Below the pieces are notes generated by a model. It saw only the letters and a list, made by a program, of their open reading frames with translations, searched no databases and was not told the DNA's origin. A stretch of 64,000 bases of DNA from JALHVH01 sp964585685 (GTDB lineage: Bacteria > Acidobacteriota > Aminicenantia > Aminicenantales > Saccharicenantaceae): contig CAZPEP010000064.1 of assembly GCA_964585685.1 (NCBI GenBank), positions 62,001 to 126,000 on the forward strand, in the 5' to 3' direction. This document shows positions 41,364 to 51,000 of this stretch, in pieces. A program made the position numbers and the translations under genes. Positions within the stretch are counted from its first letter, which is position 1; the number at the start of each line of letters is the position of its first letter.

Positions 41364-42668
41364 TCAGGCTTCCACGGCGGCTTGGCGCAGCCTCCGCCGG
41401 GAATAGAAGAACATATAAGCGGTCTCGACGGGGCTCAGGACGGCGATGATGAGCATGAAGACCGGCGCCCCGCCCAGGGCGATGAAAATGAGGGCCCAGG
41501 TGGCGAAGAAATCCCGGCGGTAGACGGGAGCGATCTTCGCAGCGATCCGGTCCACCATTCCCGCGAATCCCGGCTGATCGCCGCTCTTCTCGATATCCTT
41601 GACGATGGCGACGATGTTGTTGCCGATCCCGGTCCTCCGGGTGTATCGCCCCACCTGCAGGTAGAACAGGAACATGGACAGAAAGGAGACGGCGCCGAGG
41701 ACGAGCCAGAGATCGGCCTGCGTGGATTTGTACAGGCCTATGGGGAGGTTCAGGAAGAAGAAGACGAAGGTGGCCGCGTCACCGGTGATGTCGAACGTCC
41801 CGCCGAACTTCGAACCGCGGAAGGTCAGCCGGGCGTTCTCGCCGTCGCAGCCGTCGATGATGGACGCCAGCTCGAAGAACAGGGCGCCCAGGAGGGCGTT
41901 GCGGTAGCCGCCCCGCCCCTCGAGCCAGCCGCTCAAGAGCCCCACGGCGAGCACGACGACGCTGATCTGCATCGGCGTCACATCGAGCTTGAGCAGCTGC
42001 CGCGTCAGGAACGTGGAGACGTAGCGGTTAAAATGCTTCGAGAAGAATCCGTCGGTGGGCTTCCGGGCGGTCCCGATGAGATAACTCCCGATCCGCCGCG
42101 TCGCCTCCCGCGACGACGCCGTTTCGCAGAAATCCGGCCCGGTGTCGAACACGACCTTCCGGGATCCGGGGATGATGTCGTTGGGAAATCCCCCGGACGC
42201 TCCCCGCGCCCGGACGGCCTCCACGAGGCGGGCGAGCGCGTCCGAGGAGAGAAGCGCCAGGCCGGCATATTCCCCGTCCCCGGCGGAAGCCCGGCGATTG
42301 ACCACGACCAGATCCGCTTTTCCTCCGGGACACGACCGGAGGGCCCTGTCCAGAATCTCCGGGGAGAACACGAGAGCTTCTTCCATCAGCCAGAAACGGT
42401 CGCGGATCCTCCCCCGGCGGCCGAACTCGGCGAGCCCGGAAAGGGGAACGAACTCCGCTTGGATGTCCCTTTCCTGGAAGCGCTTGTCTCTTCGGAGGGA
42501 CGAAAGGACCGCCTCCCCGTCGACGCCGTCCGCGCCGACCAGAATAAAATCGGCCACTCCCGCCTGGGAGGCCGTAAGGATGACCCTCTCGAGGGGATCG
42601 AGACCCAGGATCCTTTTCCCGGAACGGCCCTCGGGGGCCAAAAGAACAACAGCTTGATCGACGCGCAC
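41364..42668 (-). CDS. Nucleotidyltransferase-like/CDP-alcohol phosphotransferase fusion (DIPP synthase-like)
   Basis: 434 residues in two parts. The first about 200 have the layout of an NTP-transferase domain, but the usual LAAGxGxRL loop is degenerate (VVLLAPEGRSGKRILGLDPL), so this half is probably inactive. The second half has six membrane helices and the CDP-alcohol phosphotransferase motif, intact at DGENARLTFRGSKFGG followed by TFDITGD. The same domain order occurs in bifunctional inositol-phosphate cytidylyltransferase/di-myo-inositol-phosphate-phosphate synthase. A separate active cytidylyltransferase lies two genes upstream, so catalysis may be split: that enzyme makes a CDP-polyol and this one transfers it to an alcohol or lipid acceptor. 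Confidence 0.8.
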   Translation of the reverse strand: MRVDQAVVLLAPEGRSGKRILGLDPLERVILTASQAGVADFILVGADGVDGEAVLSSLRRDKRFQERDIQAEFVPLSGLAEFGRRGRIRDRFWLMEEALVFSPEILDRALRSCPGGKADLVVVNRRASAGDGEYAGLALLSSDALARLVEAVRARGASGGFPNDIIPGSRKVVFDTGPDFCETASSREATRRIGSYLIGTARKPTDGFFSKHFNRYVSTFLTRQLLKLDVTPMQISVVVLAVGLLSGWLEGRGGYRNALLGALFFELASIIDGCDGENARLTFRGSKFGGTFDITGDAATFVFFFLNLPIGLYKSTQADLWLVLGAVSFLSMFLFYLQVGRYTRRTGIGNNIVAIVKDIEKSGDQPGFAGMVDRIAAKIAPVYRRDFFATWALIFIALGGAPVFMLIIAVLSPVETAYMFFYSRRRLRQAAVEA

Positions 42669-42679
42669 CTGAACACTCC

Positions 42680-43678
42680 TTATCTTAGGGGCAAGCCCTT
42701 GCCCTTATTATCGACGAAATAGAGGCTAAAAGCCAGCGCCACGAAGACGAGCTTCCGGATCCTCCGGATGACCCCGAGGCTGAGGCCGATGGCGGCCGGC
42801 TGGCCCAGGGCCTGGAGGAGAAGCAGGCTCGCGCTCTCCGTGACCCCCCATTGCCCTGGCAGGATGAAAAAGACCGTGTTGATGACGACGATGACTGAAT
42901 AGATGAAGACGGCCTGGATGGGGCTGACGGAGGCACCGAGGACCCTCAGGACGATGAAGACCTCGGCGGCTCCGGCCAGCCGGGCCAGGAAGTGAAGGCC
43001 AAGGGCAGTAGCCGTCTTGAGGTTTCCCTTCCGATAGAGCAGGCGGAGGTTCTCGTCTAGGGCCTCGAGGTGCTCCTCCCGGCTTTCGACCCATTTCCGG
43101 ACCTTGGGAAAACGGGCCGTGATCCGGGCCAGCGTGCCGCAGAACCCGCGGACGGAGAAAACGACGAGGAGGACGACGCCGGCCGTAGCGACCGTCAGGC
43201 AGATGACGGTCGGCGCCAGGAGCCCCTCCGGCAGGCGGACGAACAGGGAACCCAGAAGGAGCCCCGAAGCCAGGAATACCGTCGAGGCGACGAATTCGAC
43301 CGTCTTGTCGAAGACGATGCTTGGGATCCCCTCTTTAAGCGGGACAGCCCTCTTCAACAGGTAGGCCCGGGCCGCCTCGCCGCCGAGGCTGGCCGAGGGG
43401 AGCAGGACGTTGAGGGCGTCGCCGATGATCTTGATCCGGAACAGGGACAGGAACGGCACCTTCTTGAAGAACGCGTTCTGGATGACGCTCCAGGCGCAGG
43501 TCTGAAAGAAGAGCCACGATGCCCCGATGCCGAGGATCGCGAAGAACCACGCGCCGAACCGGGAGATGTTCGCGAGGATCGCGTCGAATCCGATCCGCCA
43601 GATGAGGTAAAAGAAGAGGGCGATGCCGGCGGCGAAGAGGAGGGACCGGACCCCCTTTCCGGGCAACTTCATCTTCAT
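42680..43678 (-). CDS. Lysylphosphatidylglycerol synthase-type (UPF0104) membrane protein
   Basis: 332 residues with about eight to nine membrane helices and the LPG_synthase_TM/UPF0104 features: NAFFKKVPFLSLFRIKIIGD, SLGGEAARAYLLKRAVPLKE and FILPGQWGVTESASLLLLQA. The family includes the membrane half of MprF and AglD-like flippases and often moves lipid-linked products across the membrane. It lies between the cytidylyltransferase (21-base gap) and the CDP-alcohol phosphotransferase (11-base gap). This suggests that the cluster's product is a lipid, or lipid-linked, and is flipped. Confidence 0.82.
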   Translation of the reverse strand: MKMKLPGKGVRSLLFAAGIALFFYLIWRIGFDAILANISRFGAWFFAILGIGASWLFFQTCAWSVIQNAFFKKVPFLSLFRIKIIGDALNVLLPSASLGGEAARAYLLKRAVPLKEGIPSIVFDKTVEFVASTVFLASGLLLGSLFVRLPEGLLAPTVICLTVATAGVVLLVVFSVRGFCGTLARITARFPKVRKWVESREEHLEALDENLRLLYRKGNLKTATALGLHFLARLAGAAEVFIVLRVLGASVSPIQAVFIYSVIVVINTVFFILPGQWGVTESASLLLLQALGQPAAIGLSLGVIRRIRKLVFVALAFSLYFVDNKGKGLPLR

Positions 43679-43699
43679 GACCGGTCCTTCGTCCCGTCT

Positions 43700-44416
43700 T
43701 CAGTCGCAAGCCCCGAGCAGGGCTTCCGCCTTGGCTATAGCCTTCGCGTCGTCGACGTCGATCCAATACCGGCCGCCGATATCCATGACCCGGGCCTTTC
43801 CGGCCGCGGCCATGAGCCGCAAGCCGCCCGAGAGGGTGAAGTCCCCTCTTTCCTGGCTTTCCCCCAGGGCCCGGAACAGCGCCGGCGTCCCGAGGAAGAG
43901 ACCGGTGTCGTAGGCGTTGTGGTCCACAAGTCCCTTTCCGATGGCGGCGATGCGTCCCGCCTCGACGCGGACCCTGGTGACGTCATCGAGATCGACATTC
44001 GGGTTACCGCAAACGTTGAAGTCCACCGCCAGGATAATCTCGTCGTCCCCGGAGGGCTGCCGGGACAGGTCGAAGAGGATCCCCGGATCGAAGACGTGGT
44101 CGGACATGGACAGGATGAACCGGTCGCCGGCCAGGTCCCTGGCCTTGAACACGGAGAGCCCATTCTCCTTTTCCCACTCGTCGTTGCGAACGGCGGCGAT
44201 CGACACGCCCTCGGCCCGGGCCAAGCCGTCCAGATGGCGCTCGACCATGGCGCCAGCATAGCCGGTGACGACCACATAGTCCCGGATGCCGGCCCGGATG
44301 CCGACCCGGACGACGCGGTCGATGAGGGCACACCCCGCGATTTCGAGAAGGGGCTTGCTCTCCGCGCGTCCGGCCAGACGCCGCCCCCTGCCGGCCGCGA
44401 TGATCAGGCATTTCAC
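43700..44416 (-). CDS. Sugar/polyol-phosphate nucleotidyltransferase (inositol-1-phosphate cytidylyltransferase-like)
   Basis: 238 residues. The N-terminal loop CLIIAAGRGRRLAGRAESKP and the metal-binding SMSDHVFDPGILFDL are intact. The length and the product-side motifs (DYVVVTGYAG, NDEWEKENGLSVFKA, DIGGRYWIDVDD) match the inositol-phosphate cytidylyltransferase/IPCT class and related CTP-dependent enzymes. It would make CDP-inositol or a similar CDP-polyol. GTG start with GGAG at 8 bases; a TATAGT -10 candidate is at 44437-44442. First gene of the cytidylyltransferase, flippase-like, CDP-alcohol phosphotransferase, glmS set. The phosphosugar substrate is not proven. Confidence 0.8.
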   Translation of the reverse strand: MKCLIIAAGRGRRLAGRAESKPLLEIAGCALIDRVVRVGIRAGIRDYVVVTGYAGAMVERHLDGLARAEGVSIAAVRNDEWEKENGLSVFKARDLAGDRFILSMSDHVFDPGILFDLSRQPSGDDEIILAVDFNVCGNPNVDLDDVTRVRVEAGRIAAIGKGLVDHNAYDTGLFLGTPALFRALGESQERGDFTLSGGLRLMAAAGKARVMDIGGRYWIDVDDAKAIAKAEALLGACD

Positions 44417-44506
44417 TCAGAATTCTCCAAACAGAAACTATAACCTAACTATTTTATTGAACTTCTGCCCATTTGTCCAGTTGCGTCCGGGATGGGCGGG
44501 GGCGGA

Positions 44507-44535
44507 TTGACAGGCGCTGCCCCCTCCCCTATATT
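44507..44535 (+). promoter_or_regulatory. Promoter of maf
   Basis: TTGACA (44507-44512), 17 bases, TATATT (44530-44535). The ATG at 44542 is 6 bases beyond the -10 box with no Shine-Dalgarno, predicting a leaderless mRNA. Confidence 0.75.
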
Positions 44536-44541
44536 CTCAGC

Positions 44542-45144
44542 ATGACCCGAGTCGCCGACCCCGAAGACCTCATCCTGGCCTCGGCATCGCCAAGGAGGCG
44601 GGAACTCCTGAAGAGGATCGCGCCCGGATTCCGCATCGTCCCGAGCCAGGTCGACGAGGCCTCCGTACGGGAGACCGATCCCGTCAGGTTCGCGGTCGTC
44701 GCGGCCCTCCTCAAGGCTCGGGACGTCGGCGAACGGAACCCCTCGTCCCTCGTCCTCGCGGCGGATACGGTCGTCAGCCTGGGAGACGAGATCTTCGGCA
44801 AGCCCGCGGACCGGGAAGAAGCGCGGGGGACCTTGAAGAAGCTTTCGGGCCGCCGGCACCGGGTCATCACCGGGGTGGCCCTCTACAGGAAGGATGAAGG
44901 ACGCCGTCTCACGGGACACGAAGAGAGCCTAGTCCGGTTCCGCCCCCTCGATGATCGGGCCGTCGAAAGCTATCTGGACACGGAAGACCACATCGACAAG
45001 GCCGGGAGCTACGCCATCCAGGAAGTTAACAACGCCTTCGTGGAGGAACTCGTCGGTGACTACAATAATGTCGTCGGCCTGCCTCTCCGGCTCGTCGAAG
45101 AGATGCTCCGAAGGTTCAGAGCGGGAGAACGGGACGGGGCCTGA
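44542..45144 (+). CDS. maf: Maf-family nucleotide pyrophosphatase
   Basis: 200 residues, the normal Maf length. It starts near ILASASPRRRELLKRIAPGF, then SQVDEASVRE, ADTVVSLGDEIFGKP and HRVITGVAL, all Maf signature elements; the C-terminal DHIDKAGSYAIQ is also conserved. Maf proteins hydrolyse modified or canonical nucleoside triphosphates (dTTP, UTP, m5UTP type) and guard against misincorporation. The start is the ATG at 44542; the in-frame extension upstream covers the promoter. Confidence 0.9.
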   Translation: MTRVADPEDLILASASPRRRELLKRIAPGFRIVPSQVDEASVRETDPVRFAVVAALLKARDVGERNPSSLVLAADTVVSLGDEIFGKPADREEARGTLKKLSGRRHRVITGVALYRKDEGRRLTGHEESLVRFRPLDDRAVESYLDTEDHIDKAGSYAIQEVNNAFVEELVGDYNNVVGLPLRLVEEMLRRFRAGERDGA

Positions 45145-45155
45145 CGCAGGCCTTT

Positions 45156-48089
45156 TCAACGGTTGCAGAGATTCTTGAAATCGCAATAGGAACAGATCCG
45201 GTCGCCGTCGGCCGCGGGGGTGAACGGAACGGCCGGATCCACAATTTCGCCAAGCAAGCCGTCGATCAGCCGCTCCATCGTCTCGATCCGCCCGCGTCGC
45301 AGCTCCGGGGTGACGGGATCGCGGCCGCTTTTCGCGTCGTAGGGGGACGACTCGATCCCCGGATGAATCCGCGTCCGGCCGAGCATGACGAACCGGCCCT
45401 GGATCTCCTCGGACGGCTTTTCGTGGGTCTTAGCCAGGATCATGGTATAGAGGGGCATTTGAAGACTGCCGACCGCCGCCTTCCAGCTCGGCCGGCTTTC
45501 CAGTTCGAGCTTGTTCCAACGGATGCCGTATTTGAAGGCGTCGGCGGACGTTTTATAATCCAGGATAAACAATTGATCGCCGCGCAACTCCACGCGGTCG
45601 AACCGCCCGGCGAGCATAAAACCCGCGTGCTCGATCGTCCGGGATTGTTCCAGCCCCAATAACCGAACGGCCCGGCCCTCCGCCTCGAGGGCGCGAAGGA
45701 TCTCGATCTGGCATTTTTCCAGATAATCGGCCAGATGGCTCTTGGTCTGGAGCATCATCAGATAAGGCCGGCCGGTCAGATCGTCGCCGAAGGCTTCCTT
45801 GAACCGCCGCTCGACGACGGCTTCCAGCTCGGCGGTCTTCAAATCCGCCCCCCACAAGCGCTTTCCTACGAACGGAGCGAATTCATCTTCGAGAATCTGA
45901 TGAACGATATTCCCGATATCCTTGGCCTCGATGTCCTCGTCGAGGTCCTCCCGCTCCTTCAAGCCCAGGACATACCGGTAATAAAAGCGAAGCGAACACC
46001 CGAGATAGGTATCGAGACTGGTGGCCGAATATGTCAACCGGCGGAGGGCTTCGACGACCTCGGCAGTCTTGGCGACTGGGAGCGGCGCCTGTGTCTGGAG
46101 GGCGACCTCATAGCGGACTGTCGCGACCGGCGTTTCGGCCCGCCGCCCCGGATCGCGCTTCCGCGATTCCCACAACAACCGCTCAACATACCGGCTGCGT
46201 TCGCGATCCTTGCTCTCGACGAAGAAGATATGAACTTTATTCGCGCCCCGGATCAGGACGTCGAGATAATGCTCGATCCGCCGCTCCATATCCCGATTCG
46301 TCGGAAGGCCCAGGGTCTGGCGGACGCCGACGGGCAGCAGTGAGTCTCCCCTCTTCGAAGCCGGCAGGACGTCCTCGTTCAAGTCGAGGAGGGAGACTTC
46401 TTCGAAGGGGATGCCGCGCGTCTCCCAGAAGCCCAGGATCTGGAGGCCGCGGAGAGGCGTCCCGAATAAGGGGACGGTTCCGGACGTGACGACCTTCCGG
46501 AACAGGTTGAAATAGCCCTCCGGGTCCTCGAATGTTGTATCCCTGAGGAGGGAACGGGCCAGGCCGTCGAGGCGCGCGCCGAACGCCTCGGCGTAGGGAT
46601 GGAAGAAGGTGTGCAGGCGGGCGGTGCTTTGAACGTAGATATGGTCGAGGATCCGAATGAGCTTTTCGGCGAAATCGCCGATGTCGCCGATCCTCCGCAG
46701 GGGAACGATCAAGGTCTCGTGGACGGCCCGGAGCTGTTCGAGAAACGCGGCCGGCACCGGCGCGCCATCGACGCCGCGGGTGAGCTTTTCGATGGCCTCA
46801 CGGACGGCCGGATCGCTTTCGATCTCGGCTAACGACCAGAACGCCCGGCCCTTGCGCTCGGTCAGGGCCTCCTCCACGGCATGGAACAGGATGCGGGTCA
46901 GGTCGGAGCGGCGCTCGAGCCCGGGAAAATACAGGTTTTTCGTGTAAGGATGAAGGACGAACCGGAGATAATCGGGCGCATAAACCCGGCCGTCCTCGTC
47001 AGCCGTCCGGAAGACGTCGAGGAGCCGCTCGAAAAAAGTGAAGATCGGCGTCCGCGTCAGCGGGTAGCCGAGGGAAATGTTGAATTGGTCGGGATGGAGG
47101 CCGGCAAGCGTCTGTTGGTATAGAGGAAACAGGGTTTCCGATGAAGGCAGGACCACGACCTGGCGCTCATGGAAGAGGCTCGGGTCGGCCAGCTTGTCCC
47201 GAAGGACGGCGTTGAGGGCGAAGACCTGGCCGTGCGTGTCGGGGCACTTGGTGAACGTGATCACGGGCTCGCGCTCGGAAGCCCCGCTTGCCGCCGCGAT
47301 ACGATCAGCGATCTCAACCTCCGTAAGCCCGAGCTTCCCGAGTACCGTCTCGATCCCCTTCGCCCGATGAAGAAGAAGGGTGAAATCCTCCCAGCCGAGA
47401 AGTTTGCAGAGGAGTTCCTCTTCCATTTTATTCAGGGAAAAGAAGCCGGCGAAAATAAACCGATCGGCGTCGGGAAAGAGCGCGCGATCGATCCCCTCGG
47501 CCACGGCCCGCAAACGCCCGGCCGGCGTCGACAATCCGCGCGCCGCCAGAATTTCCGCGAATTGCTCATGAAAATACGACAGATTCTGAAGTCGGGCCCG
47601 GGAGCGGTCGGTAAGGAGATCGGCGCCCATTCCGGAAACGGCGTCTTGGACCGAAAGATCGACGCTCCGGAGTTTATCGCCCGCGACTCCGGCCGAGGTC
47701 AATTCCTCGAGGTCATGATAGAGCTTGACTCCGAGCGGGAAGAAATGGTCGGCCGTCAGAAAGCGATCGCGGCCGAGCCGCTCGGGGGCGCTCCGCTGGA
47801 TTTCGAGAAGAAGGGCGACGGCGTCGAGGACATCGATCGGCCGGTCTCTGCGGCCAAGCCCATCCGTATACACATGGTTCACGAACGTGTCGAGGGAATC
47901 GATCCGGGGCGGGATGAAGCCCGCGCCAAGGCGCTCAGCCAGCGTTTTGCGGAGATAATAGGCGGGCCGCCGCTCGGGGAAAACCACCCAGGATCGGGAG
48001 AAGTCCCGGCCGCTCTCGGGCAATCGTTCGGCGACAGCCGCGATCAAGCCCGTGCGCGGGGAGACAAGATGAACCCGGTCCGCGTTCAT
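45156..48089 (-). CDS. AddB-like nuclease/helicase subunit (PD-(D/E)XK)
   Basis: 977 residues. The N-terminal two thirds are an inactivated helicase-like region as in AddB (SWVVFPERRPAYYLRKTLAE at the start). The C-terminal third is a RecB-type nuclease: GRFDRVELRGDQLFILDYKT carries the catalytic Asp and DYK. Cysteines in LGCSLRFYYRY and CSYCDFKNLC would hold the [4Fe-4S] cluster typical of AddB nucleases. It pairs with the AddA-like protein to resect DNA double-strand breaks. The ATG overlaps the addA-like stop by four bases (ATGA). Confidence 0.85.
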   Translation of the reverse strand: MNADRVHLVSPRTGLIAAVAERLPESGRDFSRSWVVFPERRPAYYLRKTLAERLGAGFIPPRIDSLDTFVNHVYTDGLGRRDRPIDVLDAVALLLEIQRSAPERLGRDRFLTADHFFPLGVKLYHDLEELTSAGVAGDKLRSVDLSVQDAVSGMGADLLTDRSRARLQNLSYFHEQFAEILAARGLSTPAGRLRAVAEGIDRALFPDADRFIFAGFFSLNKMEEELLCKLLGWEDFTLLLHRAKGIETVLGKLGLTEVEIADRIAAASGASEREPVITFTKCPDTHGQVFALNAVLRDKLADPSLFHERQVVVLPSSETLFPLYQQTLAGLHPDQFNISLGYPLTRTPIFTFFERLLDVFRTADEDGRVYAPDYLRFVLHPYTKNLYFPGLERRSDLTRILFHAVEEALTERKGRAFWSLAEIESDPAVREAIEKLTRGVDGAPVPAAFLEQLRAVHETLIVPLRRIGDIGDFAEKLIRILDHIYVQSTARLHTFFHPYAEAFGARLDGLARSLLRDTTFEDPEGYFNLFRKVVTSGTVPLFGTPLRGLQILGFWETRGIPFEEVSLLDLNEDVLPASKRGDSLLPVGVRQTLGLPTNRDMERRIEHYLDVLIRGANKVHIFFVESKDRERSRYVERLLWESRKRDPGRRAETPVATVRYEVALQTQAPLPVAKTAEVVEALRRLTYSATSLDTYLGCSLRFYYRYVLGLKEREDLDEDIEAKDIGNIVHQILEDEFAPFVGKRLWGADLKTAELEAVVERRFKEAFGDDLTGRPYLMMLQTKSHLADYLEKCQIEILRALEAEGRAVRLLGLEQSRTIEHAGFMLAGRFDRVELRGDQLFILDYKTSADAFKYGIRWNKLELESRPSWKAAVGSLQMPLYTMILAKTHEKPSEEIQGRFVMLGRTRIHPGIESSPYDAKSGRDPVTPELRRGRIETMERLIDGLLGEIVDPAVPFTPAADGDRICSYCDFKNLCNR

Positions 48090-51000
48090 TCGACGACCTC
48101 GAATCGGCGCTGATCGAGATACGCCAGAACGCCCCGGGCGGGCCGGTCGGGACAAATCCCTTTCATCAAGGCGACATATCGCGACACCTGGGCCCGGTCC
48201 TCATCCTCGAACTTGGATCGTTTCGCCGGATCCTTCTCCACGCCCGTCTTATAATCGACGACCAGAACCCCCTCGGGATCGACGACGACCCGGTCCATCC
48301 GGTTCACGTTGCCGGATCCGTCGCAGACGTCGAATTCGCGGAACACCCGGCGGCCTTCCCGGGGCTCGAACCAAACGGCTTCGGGCAAGTTCTCGAAAGC
48401 TCGGAACAACAACTCCGCGGCTTCCCCGGCAACGGGCGCTTCAGCCCTCGACGGGCGAAGCCTTTCGAGCGCCGCAGCGACTTCCGCCGCCCATCCTTCC
48501 CGCACAAATTCGATCTCGGCCAGTATCCGATGGATCCATTCGCCGCGTTCGATCCGGGCCAGATTGAGCGTCTCGCGCGCATTCATTGGCGGCTCGACGG
48601 GCCCGCTGCGATGCTCGACCTTCGGATACCCCTCCTCCTTGTCGGCCGGCCGCGACTCGATCCTCCCTTTCGCGCCCTCGGGCCCGTCCACCGCTCCCCG
48701 GGTGAACTCGAACCGGGCCGCCCCTGGAACACGGACAGGAGTTTGCGCTGTTTTCTTGAACACCCGCCCCAGCAGATCGAACGGGAACTTTTCCGATTTC
48801 TTCATGAGGCCGATGATATGGAGCTCATGCTTGGCCCGGGTCAGGGCGACGTAAAGGGCGTTGAGCTTGTCCACCCATTCCCGATCCCGGCGCTCGTCGT
48901 AGATCCGGGCCAAGTCCGGGTCGGCCGCGGCCAGCGTCTTGTTGATTTTATAGACGTGGACGCCTTCGTCATCGGTGAAGAGGTGGAAGTCCTCGGCGTG
49001 CAGCTTTTCGCCGTAAAAGAGGCAGATCACGACGGGAAAATCCGCCCCCTTGGCCTTGTGGATGCTCATGATCTGGACGGCGTCGATCTCGCGGGGGACG
49101 TCGATCGTCCAATTGGCGTCCGCGTCCTCCTCCTTGCCGGTGAAGCGGAGGAATTCGCGGAGGTCGTTCCGCCCCTCCCCTTCAAAGCCCTTGATGGCTT
49201 CGAGGAGCTTGGTCAGGGCGGCCTCCTCCCTGGGGAAGAGCCGAAAGACATCGAAGACGCGGTAGATGCGGGTGACGAGGTCGTATAGCGGCAGATAGCC
49301 GACGCTCTTGAAGAAAGGCTCGAAATACCTGTCCCAGAGCGCGGGCTGACGACGGCGGAGGGCGGTATAGAGCGGAAGATCCTTATCCCGGCGGCATTCG
49401 TGCAGAAACCTGCGGCGGACCTCGATGTCGAGGAAGTCGGCGTCAGGGCCGAGGGCGCCGGCCTCTTCGGTCGGAAGGGCGGCGAACATGCCGCCGAGCA
49501 GGACTTCGGCGAAAGCGAGGTCGTCGGGCGGGGCGTCGAGGAACCGGAGGAAGGACAGGATCTCGGCGATGATCTTCCGGCCGCGGATATCCAGACTGCT
49601 GAAAGGGATGAAGGGAATGTCCCGCTCGTTGAGCCAGGAGGCGACCCGGACGACGTCGGCGTTCTTGTACGTCAGGACGGCGATGTCGGAAGCCCGCCAT
49701 CCGCGTCGTATCAATCCGGTCACGAGATCCTGGAGCTCGGCTTTTTCGGGAGTATCCTCGATGGCCGCGGAGGCGGCGTCCTCATCGTCATCGGCCTCGG
49801 GCGCCGTCTCTTCTTCTTTAACGGCGGCAGCCGGGTCCTGTTCCAGCAAGACGTAGCTTACGAGCCCGCGTTCCTGGCGCTCGGGAAGGACGGATTGGTC
49901 GAAATCATCGAGGCCCGAGAGCTCGGCCAAGCGCAGATATTCCCTCCTCACTTCCTCATCATCGTCCCCGTCGGCAGGCGTTTTGAGGCCGAGGAACAGA
50001 TCCTTCACGAAATCGAGGATGGACTGGTCGCTCCGGTAATTCGTCGTCAGTTGGCGAACCGAGGTTTCCACGGACCCGAAATGGCTCCGTTCGGCTTCCA
50101 AAAGCCGCATGATCCGGTAATCGGCGTCCCGGAATCCGTAGATCGCCTGCTTGGTGTCGCCGACGAGAAAAAGACTCCCGCCATTTCCCAGGGATTCCTC
50201 GATGAGGGGTTCGAGGTTCCGCCATTGGATGGGCGAGGTGTCCTGAAATTCGTCGACGAGATAATGATAGATGCGGTCCCCGAGCCGGAAATAGACGTCG
50301 GGCACGATCCCCTTGTCGATGTAGCCCGACAGTTCCTTGTTGACGTCCTCGATGAAGAGGATCCCTTGCCGGCGCTTGACCGCGTCCAGGGTCGATTGCA
50401 GGGCCTGGTAGGCCCGGAGATACGGGAGGAAGAAATCCCGGGCATACAGCCGGGCATAGTCCTGGACGTGTCTTTCGAGAGATGTCCATTGTCCGAGGAT
50501 TCGCTCAACCACTTCAGCCGCCGCGCCCTTGACGGCTTTGCCCGCCTTCACGGGAAACGTCTTGAAACTGCAGTCGAGCAGGTCGGCGAACCGCCGGCCC
50601 TCGATCGCCGGGATGATTTTTTTCCCGTAATGCCCGCGGGTGTTAATTTCGAGCCCCGACGCTTCAACCAAATTCTTCAAGGAGGCGGCCGTCGCCGAGA
50701 TCTTCAGGATGACATCCTTCCGTTCCGGCCCGAAATCGTCGAGGACGAGGCTCTGGGGCTGGGCAGCCAGCCGGGATTGGAGCCTGTTCAATCGCTCAAG
50801 AATCCCGGGCGTCGGGTCCCAGGCATATCGAGATTTTTCGCCCCGCTGAAGAATCAAATAAGACAGGATTTCGCGGAACGTCGACCCCTCGGCTGTCGTC
50901 TCCTTGACCCGCCGTAGAAACCGGGCGAAGGCGTACTCGATGAGATCGCGGTGTTCGAGAGCGATCTCGAAGTCCGGGGCGTAACCTAGGTCCACGGCCG

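Noticed and set aside
40314..42722. An 802-codon plus-strand frame over glmS and the CDP-alcohol phosphotransferase
   Set aside because: It is a shadow of two recognised genes with proline/aspartate/glycine-rich content.
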